From the NCBI GenBank assembly GCA_016267585.1, contig JACQUT010000065.1, forward strand, positions 1 through 13,987: 13,987 nt of DNA. Reading direction: 5' to 3'. The notes below the pieces were generated by a model. It was not told the origin of the DNA. It saw nothing but the letters and a program-made list of their open reading frames with translations, and did no database searches. Source of the stretch: Cyanobacteria bacterium NC_groundwater_1444_Ag_S-0.65um_54_12. GTDB taxonomy: Bacteria; Cyanobacteriota; Sericytochromatia; S15B-MN24; VGJW01. Of the stretch, positions 1 to 7,930 are shown one piece after another; position 1 is the first letter of the stretch, and each line of letters starts with the position of its first letter. The position numbers and the translations under genes were made by a program.

Positions 1-1669
1 CGTCCCGGTTCTTCTCGGGGAGTATGCATTCCTGGAATAGATCGTCACGCTGGTCATAACGCTTGGACAAGATGTCATAGGTTCCAGGTCTCAAATGGCC
101 ATAGTTTTCCAGAAAGCGCTCTTTCGAAAGTTCACCGCTACAGGCTTTTTCTAGGTCGCCAACCATTTCACTAGTGACCGTTCTGAGCGATGCACGGAAT
201 GTGGCTAACCGCTGAATAGAGAGGGCCTGTCGCGCTACCGCAGAACGGAGTAATGCCTCGGCGATGAACGCATGACGAGCTACGATCGCAAAGGGTAATG
301 TTCCTGACCGCTCGCATTCTTCTAGCATCTGCCGGGCTAGTAGTAGTAAACCACTCAAAGTCGAGATATTTCTCGACTTTGAGTGACCAGTATTTAGCCG
401 CTCTAGCTTGGCATTCTCTTGCAATGCGCGCTTGAGACTGCCTTTCTCACTGACGTCTAGACAGCTCCTCGTAAGATGCCCAAGACAGGCCCGATATTCC
501 ACGAATTCTTCGGCGCTCAAGACCTCCGGATAACGCTCCTTGACAATTTCCCCAAAATTAAAATCCAGGGCGGTTGAAGCTACTTCAAATTCGATTTTGT
601 CGTGGAACTCGGGATGAGATCCCAACCGATCGAGCCAGGCATCAATCAGTTTATTGGCAATCCGATCTTCCAGGCCGGAAGGAAGAAACGAATTGAAACT
701 CAGACGAACATCAATGTAGGGCTTACCGGCAATGATGGTCATCAATCCGATCTCTGGTATCTTTCTGTAGCCCAAGACCTCCCGAGCTTCTTTCCAGACC
801 CTGTCTGTTATCAGTCGACGATAAAGGCTGATGGCGAGTGGAGAAGGACACGTACCGATGATCTCCGCAGGATTCCAGTCCGGCATTTCACCAAGAATCG
901 TGCGAGAACCAGCAAGGCCTTTGACTGGCACTGATCTTTCGACGATGCATTGTTTGACGTGATGCAGGGTACTGTCGATACGTTGAGATATTCCACGATT
1001 CCAGTGCTTTTCGACAGTGATACGCCGTGCCTGTAGCAGGTAGACATCTCCGGTTCGGGTTTCTGCAAATTCGATTTCGAGGGGGATCTTTCCGCAAAGT
1101 AATTCAATTTCTTTGATCAGCATCAACCAATTGAGCAGCCTTGAGGACTCGACATAACCGTCAAGAGCTTCTCGATAGATCAATACCGTCTTGTTGGCTC
1201 CAGTACCACCAGTTATGGTGTCAGTCTTGCCAGAGCTATCGTCATAATTGAATACATAGTATGGTGCTCCGTCATTCAGCACATGAGTGGCGATCACACC
1301 ACTGATCGCAACGTCTGCTAGCATCGGCTGGATGAGGATTTGGTCCTTCGGATTACCGGAATAGGAGGCTATGACCGCCTGAATAGCACGTTCTATTGCC
1401 AGGCGATCGCTCCCATCCACAGCCAGACAAGAAACAAAAGCACCGGCCATAGAATTGACGGAAGTGTCTTCCGCCATCGCGCTGCTTCGCACTGCAATTG
1501 GCTGTAGCTGAAAACTAGCTACTATTTGCTCAAGGATTGCGTCCTTGTCGTCGTTCCACGCGCTGACATCGAAATAATAGAGTTCCAGGAACTTGGCCTT
1601 GGAGACCAAGTATTTCAATAAGCTCAGGGTTTCAGCTTTAGTGCCGAATTTAACCCTATTCATTTCCAT
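1..1669 (-). CDS. PEP-synthase/PPDK-like ATP-grasp enzyme (possible glutamine-kinase-like), 3' end outside window
   Basis: This open frame of 556 residues, which I translated from the reverse strand, continues past the left edge. Residues about 60-80 carry the ATP-grasp signature of the PEP synthase / pyruvate phosphate dikinase family (AVRSSAMAEDTSVNSMAGAF). An ILIQPML segment and a GDVYLLQARR end to the nucleotide-binding domain follow. The next domain has MPDWNPAEIIG and, near residue 525, YGHLRPGTYDILSKRYD, both typical of PEP-synthase-like proteins in glycan clusters. The swivelling phosphohistidine domain expected at the C-terminus lies outside the window. The Campylobacter Cj1418 protein of this broad family phosphorylates the amide of L-glutamine for capsule phosphoramidate synthesis; a similar role here is inference. 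It follows asnB by 48 nt. ATG at 1669 or 1663 is possible and neither has a strong Shine-Dalgarno; the frame closes at a TGA at 1699-1697. A perfect 15-bp palindrome lies inside the gene. Confidence 0.85.
   Translation of the reverse strand, partial: MEMNRVKFGTKAETLSLLKYLVSKAKFLELYYFDVSAWNDDKDAILEQIVASFQLQPIAVRSSAMAEDTSVNSMAGAFVSCLAVDGSDRLAIERAIQAVIASYSGNPKDQILIQPMLADVAISGVIATHVLNDGAPYYVFNYDDSSGKTDTITGGTGANKTVLIYREALDGYVESSRLLNWLMLIKEIELLCGKIPLEIEFAETRTGDVYLLQARRITVEKHWNRGISQRIDSTLHHVKQCIVERSVPVKGLAGSRTILGEMPDWNPAEIIGTCPSPLAISLYRRLITDRVWKEAREVLGYRKIPEIGLMTIIAGKPYIDVRLSFNSFLPSGLEDRIANKLIDAWLDRLGSHPEFHDKIEFEVASTALDFNFGEIVKERYPEVLSAEEFVEYRACLGHLTRSCLDVSEKGSLKRALQENAKLERLNTGHSKSRNISTLSGLLLLARQMLEECERSGTLPFAIVARHAFIAEALLRSAVARQALSIQRLATFRASLRTVTSEMVGDLEKACSGELSKERFLENYGHLRPGTYDILSKRYDQRDDLFQECILPEKNRD
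352..385. repeat. Perfect 15-bp inverted repeat with 4-nt spacer, inside a CDS
   Basis: The left arm CACTCAAAGTCGAGA (352-366) is an exact reverse complement of the right arm at 371-385, separated by TATT. The reading frame of the PEP-synthase-like gene runs through it without interruption, encoding HSKSRNISTLS. The transcript would form a stable hairpin in mid-gene. No U-run follows on either strand, so it is not a canonical terminator. Confidence 0.8.
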
Positions 1670-1717
1670 CAGCCTAGCCAATCTACGCAGAACATGTCAA
1701 CGAAAACTAAAAACCCT

Positions 1718-3601
1718 TCAATCGCCAATCAAAAACTTCCGGCACCACCACTCGACGTTGAGCAGGGACCAGATGAGCAGTCTCCGGTTCTGCTTACCTT
1801 CCAGATGTTCGTTGACCAGAGCCTGAATAGCTTCGCGATCGAGAAAGTCATAAATCCTGGTACGTTTGCTAAAAAGCTCCCGACGGACGTAATTGATGCT
1901 TTCACCCTTGAACCAGCTGGCATCCGGTGCGGAGAATCCCTGCTTTTCGCGCTGAGTTACCAGCGGTGGGATATGGCGCTCCATGACTTGGCGCAGGATT
2001 AACTTTCCATCGTTAGTCTTTTCGAAGTACTGCCGGGTCTTGTTTCCGGGATCGTTCTCGTTAAGCCGTATGACTTCGCCAAGATTACCCAGCTTCAGTT
2101 TTACCGGCACCTGCATGGCAAAATCGACCAAATCATTGTCCAGGAAAGGCACCCTGGCTTCCAGGCTATGAGCCATACTTAGTTTGTCTTCCACCACAAG
2201 CAAGCCATGTAAAAAGGTTTTTGTCTCGAAGTAAAGAGAATGGTTTATGTAGTCTTCCGGAGTGGTCAATTCATGAACTGGCTTGACAAACACGTTCCGG
2301 AAAATCTCCCGGGTCCAGACATTGCCTACTTCTTTAAAAATCGGCCGAAAAACTTCTTTGATCGAATTGTTGGGGATCAGGCGCTGCCAGAACTCATAGT
2401 ATTTGTCGATATACTGCTCGAAATTGTTGTTGACCACGGCTCGATAATAACGCCAAGGATAACCGCCAAAAAGCTCCTCACCACCAGCACCCGAAAGGAC
2501 CACCTTGAAGAACTTACTGTCTAGCTGAGCTATGTAGTAATTTGGATAGCACTGACCTACACGTGGTTCCTCTAGATGCCATGTCAATTTGGACATGATC
2601 CGCTCCATGTCGCCTGCCTTGAGAACCATCTCATAATGCTCGGTCTTGAAGAGATAAGACATGTATTCAGCTTTGGCTCGCTCGTCAAATGCGAGTTCCA
2701 GGCCGGATGCGGAGTTGAGATCGAAACCACAGGTAAAAGTACGCAAGTAAGGTAGCTGGGCAGCGACTATAGCCGTAATGGATCCGGAGTCCATGCCACC
2801 GCTCAGGTAAGAGCCCAGTTCGACATCACTCATGAGCTGGCGATTAACCGCCTGGCGAAAAAGGCGATCGAGCTCTTCAATGTACTCACGTTCCGGTAAT
2901 GGCTGATCAGGTTCGGCAAAATGATAATCCCAATAACGAACTGGCGGCGGCAGGTAACGATCGCCCAGCCGCAGGCGCAAGTGGGTTCCGGCTGGCAAGA
3001 TTCTTACCCCTTTGAACAGGGTTCGATCCGTAAAAAAATTCTGAAAGGTGAAGTACTCTAGCAACGCCTCATGGTCCATGGCTACCTGAAAGTCCTGATG
3101 AGCCAGGATTGCCTTGATCTCCGAGCCGAACAAGAAATGAGTGCCACAGCTGGTATAATAAAGTGGCTTGATGCCGTAACGATCTCGAGCCAGGAAGAGT
3201 TCTTGTTGTTGTTTATCCCAGAGGGCGAGCGCAAACATGCCGTTAAAGCGATCGAGAGCCCGCTGTCCCCACTGGGCGAAGGCATATAGCACAACCTCCG
3301 TATCGGTGCGCGAGTGGAACTGGTAACCAAGAGCTTCTAGCTCGAGCCGCAGTTCTTGGTAATTGTAAATCTCTCCGTTGTAACTGAGCGCATAACGTCC
3401 ATCTCTGGTGACCATGGGCTGATGGCCAGCCGGCGATAGATCGATGATGGCCAGCCGCCGATGACCCAGGCCGATGAAACTGTCAATATAAAAGCCTTCG
3501 CCATCTGGTCCGCGATGTGCGATGGCATCAGTCATCCGACGCAGGAGAATTGGCGAGGCCGGCTCGCCATCAAGGTTAAAGAAACCGGTAATTCCGCACA
3601 C
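1718..3601 (-). CDS. asnB: AsnB-type glutamine-dependent amidotransferase (asparagine synthase family)
   Basis: The 627-residue protein has the two asparagine synthase B domains. The N-terminal class II glutamine amidotransferase domain starts with the nucleophile Cys2 (MCGITG), followed by HRGPDG (29-34), the YNGEIYN segment and RTDTE. The C-terminal synthetase domain has the PP-loop SGGMDSGS at 267-274, then SGAGGEELFGGYPWRY and EARVPFLD. The start is a GTG, fixed by the need for Cys at position 2, three nucleotides after the methyltransferase stop. Free asparagine synthesis is possible. In polysaccharide operons, however, this family (for example WbpS in Pseudomonas O-antigen clusters) is thought to amidate uronic-acid carboxylates, and a 6-dehydrogenase upstream would supply such a substrate. 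The substrate is therefore inferred; the family is certain. Confidence 0.93.
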   Translation of the reverse strand: MCGITGFFNLDGEPASPILLRRMTDAIAHRGPDGEGFYIDSFIGLGHRRLAIIDLSPAGHQPMVTRDGRYALSYNGEIYNYQELRLELEALGYQFHSRTDTEVVLYAFAQWGQRALDRFNGMFALALWDKQQQELFLARDRYGIKPLYYTSCGTHFLFGSEIKAILAHQDFQVAMDHEALLEYFTFQNFFTDRTLFKGVRILPAGTHLRLRLGDRYLPPPVRYWDYHFAEPDQPLPEREYIEELDRLFRQAVNRQLMSDVELGSYLSGGMDSGSITAIVAAQLPYLRTFTCGFDLNSASGLELAFDERAKAEYMSYLFKTEHYEMVLKAGDMERIMSKLTWHLEEPRVGQCYPNYYIAQLDSKFFKVVLSGAGGEELFGGYPWRYYRAVVNNNFEQYIDKYYEFWQRLIPNNSIKEVFRPIFKEVGNVWTREIFRNVFVKPVHELTTPEDYINHSLYFETKTFLHGLLVVEDKLSMAHSLEARVPFLDNDLVDFAMQVPVKLKLGNLGEVIRLNENDPGNKTRQYFEKTNDGKLILRQVMERHIPPLVTQREKQGFSAPDASWFKGESINYVRRELFSKRTRIYDFLDREAIQALVNEHLEGKQNRRLLIWSLLNVEWWCRKFLIGD

Positions 3602-3604
3602 CTT

Positions 3605-4558
3605 TCAGATTTTCCTGGCTATGACCGTGAATCCGGATTCTTGCGAATCGAAACGCTCGATTTCCAAACCGGCCTCTTGGCAAAACGAACGTATTTCTTT
3701 CTCGGTATGGCGATGACAGTTCAGGGGACGATACCAATCAAAGTTTACGTGGTTCATCTCCGCCAAATTGTAGTCCGGGCGGTAGTAAGCTTTGCAGATA
3801 TTCCAATAGAAAAAGCGCTGCAGATCAATTTTCCCAGCCTTGATGCCAAGATACGGGATATCATCCGGAACATCTAACTCGATTTGCAGCTTGCCTAGCT
3901 CTGCCCCTAGTTTGGTAAGCGGCATGAGCACCTCCCAGGCCACTTCGTCGGAGAGTTCGGCCAGATATCCTCTAATAGCGTCATCCGTAAATTCCCGGAT
4001 TAACGCCTTCTTGGCGTAGACATAAAACAAGAAACGGCCAGCTCGCTTTAGCTTGGTTGCAAGTTTCAATATGGCATCTCGCGTACTGTCAGTATGATGC
4101 AGTACCCCTTCAGAAAAGATGATGTCGACTGACTCGTCAGGTATGGGTAGATCTAATATATTGGCCTGCAAAAAGTCCCCCTTGATTCCCGCCTCCTGAA
4201 ACCGCAAGGCTGCAACTTCAACGGAGTTGGAAATATCGACCCCGAGATAATCATGATACGTCAGGTAACCCGCAAAAAGCAGCAGAGCGGATAACCCGGC
4301 ACCACAGCCGGCATCTAGTATTAGCTTGCGACCGCCCGCCAGCCAATCATCCAAAAGTCGAGGATCATTGCCGCAATAGCGTTCTAACAACCAGCACCTG
4401 GCTGCTTCCTTGACAGCTTCAGACTCGTAGGTATCACGTTTGCTCCACTTGAAGCCAAAGGCATCAGCTGTTTGATTCTGCTTATTCGAAGAACTCTCAC
4501 GCTTGGTATACACTAAAGTGTCGATACCTAGCCGGTCTAAAGCCGTCACAGCAAACAT
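3605..4558 (-). CDS. Class I SAM-dependent methyltransferase
   Basis: The 317-residue protein has a Rossmann-type methyltransferase core. Motif I is LDAGCGAGL (81-89), the acidic end of strand 2 is GVDIS (106-110), and DIIFSEGVLHHTDS (145-158) is the motif IV/post-IV region. The leading FGFKWSKRDTYES segment (34-46) is typical of methyltransferases found among glycan genes. The C-terminal third, rich in Tyr and Trp, probably recognises the acceptor. ATG at 4558 follows the aminotransferase stop by six nucleotides, and AGGAAAGG just before it, overlapping that stop codon, can serve as ribosome binding site. It ends three nucleotides before asnB, so these genes are surely co-transcribed. It could methylate a sugar O or N, or a phosphoramidate-type group; the sequence does not decide. 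Confidence 0.85.
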   Translation of the reverse strand: MFAVTALDRLGIDTLVYTKRESSSNKQNQTADAFGFKWSKRDTYESEAVKEAARCWLLERYCGNDPRLLDDWLAGGRKLILDAGCGAGLSALLLFAGYLTYHDYLGVDISNSVEVAALRFQEAGIKGDFLQANILDLPIPDESVDIIFSEGVLHHTDSTRDAILKLATKLKRAGRFLFYVYAKKALIREFTDDAIRGYLAELSDEVAWEVLMPLTKLGAELGKLQIELDVPDDIPYLGIKAGKIDLQRFFYWNICKAYYRPDYNLAEMNHVNFDWYRPLNCHRHTEKEIRSFCQEAGLEIERFDSQESGFTVIARKI

Positions 4559-4564
4559 CCTTTC

Positions 4565-5716
4565 CTAAATCGAATTGAGCGTCTGCGCTATGTATTCGAA
4601 ATCGTCAGCAGTCATCCGATTGTGCAGGGGAATGGCCATCGTATGACGATCACAATCTCGAGCGCCGGGAAAATCATCTGGGCGGTAGCCAAATCGTTCC
4701 CGATAGTATCCGAGCAGATGGACAGCATGGGTACCCGGACGTGTACTGATTCCTTTAGCCTGCAGGACCGCCATGATCTCGTTACGCGGCATGGGGGCTT
4801 TGCTTTCATCTACATAGCAGACATACGCTTGCCAAGCATGTTGATAGTCAGTCGGGACTTCTGGCGTACGAAGCCACGTTACCCCTGCCAGTTCCTTGGC
4901 ATAGTAATCCGCCCAGCGTTGCCGCTCTGCCAGGAAGCCATCAAGCTTGGTCAGCTGGACTACCCCTACTGCTCCTTGCAGGTCGGTCATACGATAGTTG
5001 TAACCGAGCAGGTTGAATTCTCCCAGCAGGTAAGGGCGAGGGCCATGGTGCCGTTGTTCTTCCGAGATGCTCGCCCCGTGGTTGCGTAACATGTTGATGG
5101 TATCTGCCAAGCAGTCATCGTCAGTGGTGATCATGCCGCCTTCTCCGGTCGTGATGGACTTGCGGGGGTGAAAAGAGAATGCCCCGGCCAATCCCAGAGT
5201 GCCGGCTGAGCGGCCACGATATAATGCCCCGGCCGCGCAAGCGGCGTCTTCGATGAGCGGAATCCCGGGAGCTGTCTGGGCGATCGCAGTCATGTCGGAG
5301 CATTGACCAAAGAGATGGACCGGCAAGATGGCCTTGGTACGCGGAGAGATCTTGGCGGCCACCTGGTCGGAATCCATGTTGTAGGTCAGGGGGTCCACAT
5401 CAACCAGTACCGGAGTAGCTCCGCAAAACAGCACAACATTCGCTGTAGCTACCCACGTAAAAGCTGGAACGATGACCTCATCACCAGGACCCACGCCCAT
5501 GGCGGACAAGATGAGATGCAAGGCCGTCGTGCAGCTAGTAGTGGCTATTGCATGTTTGGACTGATGCCGTTTTGCGAAGGCATGCTCGAAAGCCGCCACC
5601 TGGGGGCCTTGCGTGAGCCAGCCGGTCATCAAAGGCTCGCGAACCGCTAGCCACTCATCTTCCCCCGTGGCGGGCAAAGAAATGTTGATGTTACGCACTT
5701 GAATATTCGAGTTCAC
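4565..5716 (-). CDS. DegT/DnrJ/EryC1-family PLP sugar aminotransferase
   Basis: This is a fold-type I PLP enzyme that transfers an amino group to a nucleotide-linked keto-sugar. Visible are TSCTTALHLIL and GPGDEVIVPAFTWVATAN near the N-terminus, the IEDAACAAGA cofactor aspartate, FSFHPRKSITTGEGG with the Schiff-base lysine, and LGYNYRMTDLQGAVG. The HPRKSITTGEGG and NYRMTDLQ forms resemble perosamine-synthase/ArnB/PseC-type enzymes more than WbpE, where FPSKPLG is usual. The 3-amino step of the ManNAc3NAcA route can therefore not be assigned to it with confidence. GTG starts at 5731, 5716 and 5698 are in frame. I chose 5716 because GAGG lies nine nucleotides upstream; it overlaps the preceding epimerase gene by 26 nt (41 nt if 5731 is used). 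With start 5716 the product is 383 residues, normal for the family. Confidence 0.9.
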   Translation of the reverse strand: MNSNIQVRNINISLPATGEDEWLAVREPLMTGWLTQGPQVAAFEHAFAKRHQSKHAIATTSCTTALHLILSAMGVGPGDEVIVPAFTWVATANVVLFCGATPVLVDVDPLTYNMDSDQVAAKISPRTKAILPVHLFGQCSDMTAIAQTAPGIPLIEDAACAAGALYRGRSAGTLGLAGAFSFHPRKSITTGEGGMITTDDDCLADTINMLRNHGASISEEQRHHGPRPYLLGEFNLLGYNYRMTDLQGAVGVVQLTKLDGFLAERQRWADYYAKELAGVTWLRTPEVPTDYQHAWQAYVCYVDESKAPMPRNEIMAVLQAKGISTRPGTHAVHLLGYYRERFGYRPDDFPGARDCDRHTMAIPLHNRMTADDFEYIAQTLNSI

Positions 5717-6722
5717 TGATACCAGCCTCACGGCGCCGCAGCGCTACTTCTTCCTTATGCGAGTTTCTCCACTCGATCAGTTTCGTCAATCCCTCATGAA
5801 GTTCTACCTTGGCCTTGAACCCAATTTCTCGGTCTGCCTTCTTCGGGCAACCGATCCGGTTTTTCACGAAAGTGGTGCCTGCCGGCTCGTACCGGATCGC
5901 GAGTTGCGATCCAGTGATCTCTAGTATGAGTTCTGCCAGCTCCTTGATGGTTGTCTTGATGCCTCTACCGACATTATAGAAGGTGTCGGTCGTAGCGGCT
6001 TTCATCGCGCAGACGTTAGCAGCGCCGCAATCGCCAACGTAGACGAAATCATAAGCTTGCGAGCCATCGCCGTAGATGATAGGCGGTAAACCCTTGTCCA
6101 GTTGATCGAGCATCTTCATGATAACCGCGATATAGGCGCCTTGATAGTCTTGCCGCGGACCGTAGACATTCATGTACCGCAAACCGACGTAATCGAAATG
6201 CCGGTCAGTATTCTGGTAGCGCTGGTAAAGCGCATGGCACATGTGCTCGCCAGCGATCTTGGTTGCACCATAAAAATTATGGTTGTTGTGCGGATGATCT
6301 TCCGTCATGGGCTCACTTACGGCATCACCATAGACGGAAGCCGAAGATGAGTAAACCAGCCGTTTGACGCCATTGTTGAGACATGCCTCGATCACGTTGA
6401 AGGTGCCGCCGATGTTGACTTCGAAGGCAGAACGCGGGAAATCTTGACAGTGCAAGAGCCACAATGCTGCCAGATGGAAAACGCCGTCAATTCCCTTCAT
6501 GGCAACATCGAGAAGATCGCGGTGCAGGAGTTCACTGCCTAGCTGGAAAATGTTAACTCGCGGATCCCGCAAGGCGCTGGTCAAGTTCTCTAACTTGCCA
6601 CGCGAAAAGTTGTCGAAAATGCGTATTTCGGCGACATCTTCCTTCAATAGCTCGTCAACCGTGTGAGAGCCTATCAAACCCGCACCGCCAATTACCAATA
6701 ATCGTTTACCTTTTAGAACCAT
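5691..6722 (-). CDS. Extended SDR nucleotide-sugar epimerase/dehydratase (GalE-like)
   Basis: The protein of 343 residues is an extended short-chain dehydrogenase. The NAD-binding GGAGLIGS motif lies near residues 12-19, a DNFSRGK segment follows strand 2, and the active site is formed by SSSASVYG and the YGATK (Tyr-x-x-x-Lys) motif near residues 151-155. LRYMNVYGPRQ and GDGSQAYDFVYVGD are the usual substrate-domain motifs. It may be a C4 epimerase or a 4,6-dehydratase; I cannot tell which. The ATG at 6722 shares its A with the stop codon of the LhgO-like gene and has AGGAG seven nucleotides upstream, which makes it better than the TTG one codon earlier. The 3' end overlaps the aminotransferase gene, suggesting that the two act on the same sugar. 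Confidence 0.88.
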   Translation of the reverse strand: MVLKGKRLLVIGGAGLIGSHTVDELLKEDVAEIRIFDNFSRGKLENLTSALRDPRVNIFQLGSELLHRDLLDVAMKGIDGVFHLAALWLLHCQDFPRSAFEVNIGGTFNVIEACLNNGVKRLVYSSSASVYGDAVSEPMTEDHPHNNHNFYGATKIAGEHMCHALYQRYQNTDRHFDYVGLRYMNVYGPRQDYQGAYIAVIMKMLDQLDKGLPPIIYGDGSQAYDFVYVGDCGAANVCAMKAATTDTFYNVGRGIKTTIKELAELILEITGSQLAIRYEPAGTTFVKNRIGCPKKADREIGFKAKVELHEGLTKLIEWRNSHKEEVALRRREAGISELEYSSA

Positions 6723-7930
6723 CAAGCCACTCCTGTCTCGTTCAATACCAGACGTGCAAAGCTAAATGCGCTAGTAAAAGCCGGGGAAACGGCATTCAAT
6801 ACATGCGTCGAGTTTTTGCCGTGCTCTATGACGAAATCCATGACCAGTTCTTGTTTCTTGAGATCCAGCAGTTGAGCTCGCAGTCCAACTTTTTGACTGC
6901 TGATCAGATGCTTGACCTGTAACTTTGGCACGAGAGCTTTCGCAGCCGCGGCAAAATGCGGCTTGAAGAAGCGCAAGCCTTCCTCTGTGGCAAACTGTCG
7001 AAAGCCTTGGGTATTGCGCGCATATTGCTTACAGAGATTAAAAATGATATGCACTAGTTCGTCTACCTCTACCCCTTGCCAGCCTGCATAGTTCTCGCGA
7101 CCGAACGCCGGCACCGCGGTTGGCCCTAAATAGATATGCCCGTTTATGCTCTTCGTAAAATGCACACCCAAGAAAGGAACTCGCAGATCGGGTACCGGGT
7201 AAATCAGGTGGCGGACTGCAAAGTCTGCTGCTTCCGAGAGACGATAATAAATTCCCTTGAAAGGTAGAATCGTATATTGCCGACCAATCCCAAAGGCTCG
7301 CGCGACTCGATCGGCATGCAAACCAGCAGTATTGAACAGCCTGCCATAATGCCATACCGCACCGTTACTGACGATCGTTGACCGCTCGACCAGAACTTCA
7401 TCAAATGAACAACCATACCTGATTTCCACTCCTTGCTGCTGCAAGGTAGCTGCCAGATGGCCAAGTACGAGCTTGGGATCAATCACCGCGGTGTCAGGCG
7501 AATAAAGTGCTTTGCCGGTGATGGAATGCGCAGCGGGCTCAAGTTCATGGAGTTGCTGAGTATTCAACAGCTCGGCACGCGCTCCGTTGGACTTCGCTCG
7601 CGCTAGCAACAATTCCAGTTGCTTATCATCATCGGCTCGAACTGGGAGAATGACCTTGCCCAGCCGAGCGATGGGTAAGCGATGCTGGGCACAATATTCG
7701 GCCATTTCCTGGGCTCCAGCGGCACAAACCTTGGCCTTGCGAGAATTCTCCGGGTAATAAATGCCCGAGTGCAACACGCCACTGTTACGGCCGCTCGAAT
7801 GTAGACCGATTTCTCGTTCTTTTTCCAGAACTATGACATGGCACTCCGGATGCCGCAGTTTAAGCTCTCTGGCAATGGCCAATCCGACAATACCCGCACC
7901 GACGATAATGAAATCAGCGGTTTGCTTCAT
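6722..7930 (-). CDS. lhgO: LhgO-like FAD-dependent L-2-hydroxyglutarate oxidase/dehydrogenase
   Basis: The 402-residue protein is a DAO-type flavoprotein. It has an N-terminal FAD-binding VGAGIVGLAIARELK (10-24), an acidic strand-2 end LEKE, and the family hallmark SGRNSGVLHSGIYYP (46-60), as in L-2-hydroxyglutarate oxidases. Later segments LPFKGIYYRL and HIYLGPTAVPAFGRE also fit LhgO/L2HGDH. These enzymes oxidise L-2-hydroxyglutarate to 2-oxoglutarate and pass electrons to oxygen or the quinone pool. The open frame extends 58 codons upstream, but homology begins at MKQTADF. That ATG overlaps the stop of the 2-epimerase gene as ATGA, so 7930 is the start. Its place among WbpA/B/D/I-type genes suggests a link to the 2-oxoglutarate-dependent WbpB step; that link is inference. 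Confidence 0.88.
   Translation of the reverse strand: MKQTADFIIVGAGIVGLAIARELKLRHPECHVIVLEKEREIGLHSSGRNSGVLHSGIYYPENSRKAKVCAAGAQEMAEYCAQHRLPIARLGKVILPVRADDDKQLELLLARAKSNGARAELLNTQQLHELEPAAHSITGKALYSPDTAVIDPKLVLGHLAATLQQQGVEIRYGCSFDEVLVERSTIVSNGAVWHYGRLFNTAGLHADRVARAFGIGRQYTILPFKGIYYRLSEAADFAVRHLIYPVPDLRVPFLGVHFTKSINGHIYLGPTAVPAFGRENYAGWQGVEVDELVHIIFNLCKQYARNTQGFRQFATEEGLRFFKPHFAAAAKALVPKLQVKHLISSQKVGLRAQLLDLKKQELVMDFVIEHGKNSTHVLNAVSPAFTSAFSFARLVLNETGVA
6730..6734 (-). promoter_or_regulatory. Ribosome binding site of the SDR epimerase gene
   Basis: AGGAG lies seven nucleotides before ATG 6722, within the last codons of the LhgO-like gene. It decides in favour of this ATG over the TTG at 6725. 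Confidence 0.7.
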
